The position numbers and the translations under genes are program-made. The notes beneath the pieces are model-generated. The model had not been told where the DNA came from, made no database searches, and was given only the letters and a program-made list of their open reading frames with translations. Shown one piece after another: positions 59,736 to 64,000 of a stretch of DNA of 64,000 nt (position 1 is its first letter; the number at the start of each line of letters is the position of its first letter). Source of the DNA: Ryuthela nishihirai (taxonomy: Eukaryota > Arthropoda > Arachnida > Araneae > Heptathelidae); assembly GCA_038380435.1 (NCBI GenBank), contig JAWZYU010000008.1, positions 76,336,020 to 76,400,019 of the forward strand. Direction: 5' to 3'.

Positions 59736-60044
59736 GGAGTGCCAAGGCTACCTATCTCCTTAACAATCTTTTAAGTTAATTCCGTTGCCATATTAATTCA
59801 CAGGGCAAGTAAAATAAAGATTGAAGAAATGTACAAAATCATCTAAACAAGCTCAGAAAAAACAAATTATCTAAAGTACAGACAATTAAAACTTCACTAT
59901 CTACTAATTAAAATATCAAAAAAAAAAACAATAAGTAAAACATGCACCATTTCAAAACACTTATAAAATCAAGTATGTGTGCAGTTTAAAACTATGTAAC
60001 AATGAATTATACAAACTGAAAACGCAAGATAAAAAGGAAACAAA
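59736..60044. other. AT-rich spacer
   Basis: Nothing recognised. Confidence 0.5.
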
Positions 60045-60438
60045 CTTTTGGATTGTTTTACCTCTGAGCGGCACTTTTTTGCACATCATGGGCTAAATGG
60101 CCAGAGCACAAGGACCCCGAAGGCTCAGAGAAGGTTGGTTGGGGGAGGGGACCCACTGGAACAGCTGTTGGGAGACAGATGGTAGCCTCCCTTCAAGGCC
60201 ATCCAGCGTGTTCTTTAACGTGCACAGGGTATGGCTCTCCCGCACACGGGACCACGGCTTAACGTCCCATCCGACGGACGGCGGCCTTTCCAAGCCAGCC
60301 CATCGGTGTCCCCTACTGACCGTGGGCAGGGTGGGGAATTTTTCGGAGATAAATCTCAACGCTGACCCATCTGGGACTCGAACCTGGGAACTACAGATTA
60401 CGAGCGTGGCGCGCTACCGACTGAGCCACCCCCGCCCC
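60045..60438 (-). mobile_element. SINE-A, full length
   Basis: Probable TSD GGAAACAAAC / GGAAACCAAC. Small duplications: GGTTGGTTGGG near 60134 and CCAGCCCATC near 60294. Confidence 0.92.
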
Positions 60439-60758
60439 GGAAACCAACGAGTCTTATTGACTGGTAAATCAAATAAATCGACATATGCTGCATTTACATT
60501 ATTATTGTGTACTCAATAATTTGAATTTTCAAAGTTTTATTGTAAAGCAAAACCCATTTATCAGTTTGCAAAATTTTCATTTTTCCGATTCTTACAGTTT
60601 CCTAGATTTCGCGTTTATTTCAAGGTGGTCTTTCAAATGTGCAAAATAGGGGTTTAAAAATATTTTTGTTTTAACTACGTAAATAGAGAATGTTTCAGGT
60701 TCTGCATTAAAGTTTCAAATAATTATTATGCAAGCAAAGAAATTCTAACGTATATTCT
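60439..60758. other. AT-rich spacer
   Basis: Nothing recognised. Confidence 0.5.
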
Positions 60759-60770
60759 CTTAACCCATGC

Positions 60771-62004
60771 GGGGCGGGGGTGGCTCAGTCGGTAGCGCGC
60801 CAGGCTCGTAATCTGTAGTTCGCAGGTTCGAGTCCCAGCTGGGTCAGCGTTGAGATTTATCTCCGCAAAATTCCCCGCCCTGCTCACGGTCAGTAGGGGA
60901 CACCAATGGGCTTGGAAAGGCCGCCGTCCGTCGGATGGGACGTTAAGCCGTGGCCCCGTGTGCGGGAGAGACATACCCTGTGCACGTTAAAAAACACGCT
61001 GGATGGCCTTGACGGGAGGCTACCATCTGTCTCCCAACAGCTGTTCCAGTGGGTCCCCTCCCCCAACCTTCTCTGAGCCTTCGAGGTCCATGTGACCTGG
61101 CCATTTAGCCCATGGTGTGCAAAAAAGTGCCGCTCAGAGGTAAAACAATCCAACATTAAAGAGCACTCTGGATGGCCTTGACGGGAGGCTACCATCTGTC
61201 TCCCAACAGCTGTTCCAGTGTGTCCCCTCCCCCAACCTTCTCTGAGCCTTCGAGGTCCATGTGACCTGACCATTTAGCCCATGGTGTGCAAAAAAAGTGC
61301 CGCTCAGAGGTAAAACAATCCAACATTAAAGAGCACGCTGGATGGCCTTGACGGGAGGTTACCATCTGTCTCCCAACAGCTGTTCCAGTGGGTCCCCTCC
61401 CCCAACCTTCTCTGAGCCTTCGGGGTCCATGTGACCTGGCCATTTAGCCCATGGTGTGCAAAAAAGTGCCGTTCAGGGGTAAAACAATCCAATATTAAAG
61501 AACACGCTGGATGGCCTTAACGGGAGTCTACCATCTGTCTCCCAACAGCTGTTGCAGTGGGTCCCCTCCCCCAACCTTCTCTGAGCCTTCGGGGTCCATG
61601 TGACCTGGCCATTTAGCCCATGGTGTGCAAAAAAGTGCCGTTCAGATTTAAAACAATCCAATATTAAAGAACACGCTGGATGGCCTTGACGGGAGGCTAC
61701 CATCTGTCTCCCAACAGCTGTTCCAGTGGGTCCCCTCCCCCAACCTTCTCTGAGCCTTCGGGGTCCATGTGACCTGGCCATTTAGCCCATGGTGTGCAAA
61801 AAAGTGCCGTTCAGAGGTAAAACAATCCAATAGTAAAGAACACGCTGGATGGCCTTGACGGGAGGCTACGATCTGTCTCCCAACAGCTGTTCCAGTGGGT
61901 CCCCTCCCCCAACCTTCTCTGAGCCTTCGGGGTCCATGTGACCTGGCCATTTAGCCCATGGTGTGCAAAAAAGTGCCGCTCAGTGGTAAAACAACCCAAC
62001 CCAA
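60771..62004 (+). mobile_element. SINE-A with six tandem tail units inside one TSD
   Basis: A full SINE-A (head at 60771) whose 3' tail part is repeated. Units: 60987-61155, 61156-61325, 61326-61494, 61495-61663, 61664-61832 and 61833-62004, each 169-172 bp, from TTAAAGAACACGCTGG to AAAACAATCCAA. The only flanking TSD, CTTAACCCATGC, encloses the whole 1.23 kb (60759-60770, 62005-62016). Junction variants differ along the array: CATTAAAGAGCAC at the first two, TATTAAAGAACAC at the next two, TAGTAAAG at the last. Only the last unit ends in the ordinary CAACCCAACCCAA tail. Confidence 0.95.
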
Positions 62005-62016
62005 CTTAACCCATGC

Positions 62017-62428
62017 CGTGTTGTCTAAGGAGCAACTTAACATGGAGTAGAGCCCTCAGACAATTTCTGGGACTCGATGATTTGCACAAATCAGTTTTAA
62101 AGGTCCTGATTGAAGAAAGGTTAGCAAAATACGAGAGATTTGTAGCATCAAAAATCGATTATGACTGTGATTTTGTTGTGTGCAGTTGACGGAAATCCCC
62201 TTTGTTGATCGAAACTGCACAAGGAAATCTTTTGCTTTATGAGTAAACGATGTTTCCTCCAAAACAACAAAGGGCGTAATCTTTTTAAGTTCATCTAATG
62301 ATTTTCTTATAGGTAACATAATTGGAGCGAACACCAATTAACGGAAATAAGATAGAGAAATCTTACTCGCATCTCATGATAAAATGCGTCACTGGACTTT
62401 TGTGGGGTGATGGTGAACGAGGTGTCCT
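62017..62428 (-). other. SINE-free stretch with an unassigned minus-strand open frame
   Basis: A minus-strand frame of 93 codons (62337-62056) reads with good amino-acid balance (for example PIRKSLDELKKITPFVVLEE) but matches no family I know. It could be a host exon reading away from the putative promoter, or chance. Confidence 0.25.
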
Positions 62429-62582
62429 ATTGGCTGATATTTACAGCATAGCAGCTATAAATTAATCTTGTGCCTTTAAATACCGTTGGGACCTTATCTT
62501 TTTTTCGTCCCTAACCGTGAATTCAACGCAAAGGGTAAGTTTTTATTGTTCAGTTTTATTTCATTGCATTTTGCATTTTCAG
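62429..62582 (+). promoter_or_regulatory. Possible host promoter, 5' exon and splice sites
   Basis: A CCAAT-type box in reverse (ATTGG, 62429-62433), a TATA-like TATAAATTA (62456-62464), CTTTAAATACC, a pyrimidine-rich TCTTTTTTTCGTCCC, then G|GTAAGT (GT at 62535) and, 48 bp on, a pyrimidine-rich TTGCATTTTCAG (ends 62582). The spacing suits a short 5' untranslated exon and small intron. No coding exon is seen downstream. Motif-based inference only. Confidence 0.25.
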
Positions 62583-62726
62583 TTAGTATTCCTTTTCTAT
62601 TCAGTGTTTTACGATTAAGATAATTCAATGCGTAGACCACACGAAATGCCGTAAACTTTCTTCAGTTACTGATTGATCTGTTATTTCAGTGTCCCCTGTG
62701 TCTACCAGAGCTATATTTGGGAATGT

Positions 62727-63330
62727 TGCCGAGTGGTTAGCACGTAATAACGTGCTTGCCACGTATATAAGTACGTGCAAGCTACGTATATAATAATATA
62801 ACCACGCAAAATATAATATGTGCAAGCCACGTATATAATAACGTATGTAACCACGCAATATACCACGTGCAAGCCACGTATATAATAACGAACCAGGTCC
62901 CGTAGAATCAACCACAAACTATGACGATCAACAGAGTCGAAAGCCTATTTGAAATCAACAAAGCTAGCAACCAAAGGTTTCAATAAAACAATATAACAAA
63001 AATATAAGTACGTGCAAGCCACGTGTATAATAAAATAACCACGCAATATAATATGTGCAAGCCACGTATATAATAACATATATAACCACGCAATATACCA
63101 CGTGCAAGCCACGTATATAATAACCACGCAATATAATACGTGGTTATATACGTGGCTTGTGATCTACGGGACCTGGGTTCGAGCCCCGGGTAAGGCATGG
63201 ATGTATGTGTCGTTTTTCTGCTGAGGTCCTGCCATCCTCTCAGACCTTCTACTATGGGATATAAACTGACAGGCTCCTGTCAGACCTCTGTGGCAAGCAG
63301 CTGCTTGAGGGAGTATTTTTTTTATATTTA
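62727..63330 (+). mobile_element. SINE-B with its tRNA-like head split by about 410 bp
   Basis: The head starts TTGCCGAGTGGTTAGCACG (to 62744), and the rest of the head resumes at about 63157 with TGATCTACGGGACCTGGG, the B box GGTTCGAGCCC, then body and palindromic tail. In intact copies these parts are about 10 bp apart. The insert holds two arrays of about 118 bp (62772-62890 and 63008-63123), each with three GTGCAAGCCACGTATATAAT units and ACCACGCAATATA linkers, one on each side of an RT fragment. Confidence 0.85.
62890..62997 (-). pseudogene. Reverse-transcriptase motif-A fragment
   Basis: Minus strand reads LLKPLVASFVDFK, a TAG stop, then AFDSVDRHSLWLILRDLVRY. This is RT palm block A of a LINE (normally FVDFKKAFDSVDR, with the catalytic first Asp in VDF), with Lys changed to a stop. 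Only about 35 codons remain. It lies between the two palindromic arrays. Its CTACGGGACCTGGTTCG coding is almost the same as the SINE-B head CTACGGGACCTGGGTTCG. Confidence 0.8.
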
Positions 63331-63581
63331 ACTTGAGTGCACTTTGGAGAGTTCTACTTCTTAAACAATTAAGTTTAAAATTTGAGATCTAGCATAAGAA
63401 GTAAATAAGATGTTAATAGATAATTTTATGGTAAGTGAAAATACATGGAAATAAGTTATAAGAAAGAACTTGAAAATTTTTCTTCGTATAAGAAAGAACG
63501 TGAAAACCTTTCTGCAATATACAAAAAAAAGTAACTTTTGTTTTTCAATTTAAAGAGAAAAAATTAAAATCTAATTTCTAA

Positions 63582-64000
63582 CGATTTGAAATCCAAATCA
63601 AATATATATCTTCTGCTGACCATTACCTTGTTAAAAGTGTGTTGCAACTTAAACTTAAAAAGTGTTGTGCTAGGGTTAAAAATTTTACCTTTAATACTGA
63701 AGCTCTGAAAGATCCAGTTATAGCCAAAGCTTACCATGATAGGTTACTTAGTCATTATGACAGTCATGGTATGCTTACCACTGAAGTTGAGGAAGAATGG
63801 GATCATTTTAAACAGGCTTTTTTGGACACTAACAGTACTCTTTTAGGAAAAAAGGAGCAGAAGAGCCAGAATTATCTGAGTGATAAGGCACTTGAGCTTA
63901 TTTCGGAAAGAAAGAACTGCAGGAATGTCTTTAATCAATACCGTACTAGTCGTAATAGAAAGCATTACAGAGAACTTAATAAACGTATAAAAGATCAGTT
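63582..64000 (+). CDS. LINE ORF2 segment between endonuclease and RT (partial, runs off window)
   Basis: Open frame from after a TAA at 63579-63581 to the window end, 139 codons, no ATG required as it is an internal piece. It begins FEIQIKYISSADHYLVKSV: ADHYLV corresponds to the closing SDHHLV block of LINE endonucleases. It continues with KLKLKK-type and EEEWDHFKQAFLDTN, LLGKKEQKSQNYLSDKALEL and NRKHYRELNKRIK, the linker seen before RT in RTE/CR1-type elements. Frame fully open here, so possibly a young element continuing past 64000. The 5' part looks truncated, since upstream 63331-63578 carries stops. Clade assignment is from memory. Confidence 0.75.

Noticed and set aside
61985..62004. 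Telomeric repeat seed in the SINE-A tail
   Set aside because: The CAACC-type units are not the arthropod TTAGG/CCTAA repeat and vary between copies.
62756..63125. CRISPR-like array
   Set aside because: Repeats are palindromic, have no unique spacers of constant length and lie in a eukaryotic SINE context.

Overview
This is eukaryotic, AT-rich, repeat-dominated DNA. I found no complete host protein gene in 64 kb. The mix of recent and decayed tRNA-derived SINEs, I/Jockey-type and CR1-type LINEs, Tc1/mariner and DUF4817-type transposons, and piggyBac-like and pogo-like MITEs points to an arthropod. A chelicerate such as a spider is my best guess, from general familiarity with such genomes and not from any diagnostic gene.

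Two SINE families dominate. SINE-A (about 385 bp) has a tRNA-like head with pol III A and B boxes, a GC-rich body, and a tail ending in short CAACC-type repeats. About 40 copies or fragments are present on both strands, and many have a 9-15 bp target-site duplication (TSD) that I could read directly. SINE-B (about 200 bp) has a different tRNA-like head and a tail ending in a 14-bp palindrome; about ten copies or pieces are present.

Layout. 0-10 kb: decayed DNA, paired tRNA-like palindromes (0.7-1.2 and 8.7 kb), a DUF4817-type transposon (4.8-6.1 kb), and a SINE nested in an older SINE. 10-27 kb: a 537-bp TTAA-flanked MITE, two Tc1-like transposons (14.5-16.0 and 23.3-25.3 kb) each invaded by SINE-A, a foldback element and many SINEs. 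27-33 kb: a 2.5-kb inverted-repeat region. 33-39 kb: an old minus-strand LINE interrupted by a mariner element, which itself holds two SINE-A copies, plus further SINEs. 40.1 kb: a second, nearly identical copy of the TTAA MITE. 41.5-46.2 kb: a nearly full LINE whose ORF1 and ORF2 are joined by an ATGA overlap and are disabled by a few small, readable lesions. 47-60 kb: SINEs, a second foldback element and a pogo/Tigger deletion derivative. 60.8-62.0 kb: a SINE-A followed by five extra tandem copies of its 169-bp tail, all inside one TSD. 62.4-62.6 kb: a possible host promoter and 5' splice site. 62.7-63.3 kb: a SINE-B whose head is split by palindromic arrays around a reverse-transcriptase fragment. 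63.6 kb to the end: an open LINE ORF2 segment running off the window.

The elements form a readable chronology: the old LINE came first, then mariner, then SINE-A. The most unusual signals are the single-TSD tandem-tail SINE array with a breakpoint shared by a second locus, the split SINE-B head, and the paired tRNA-like palindromes.
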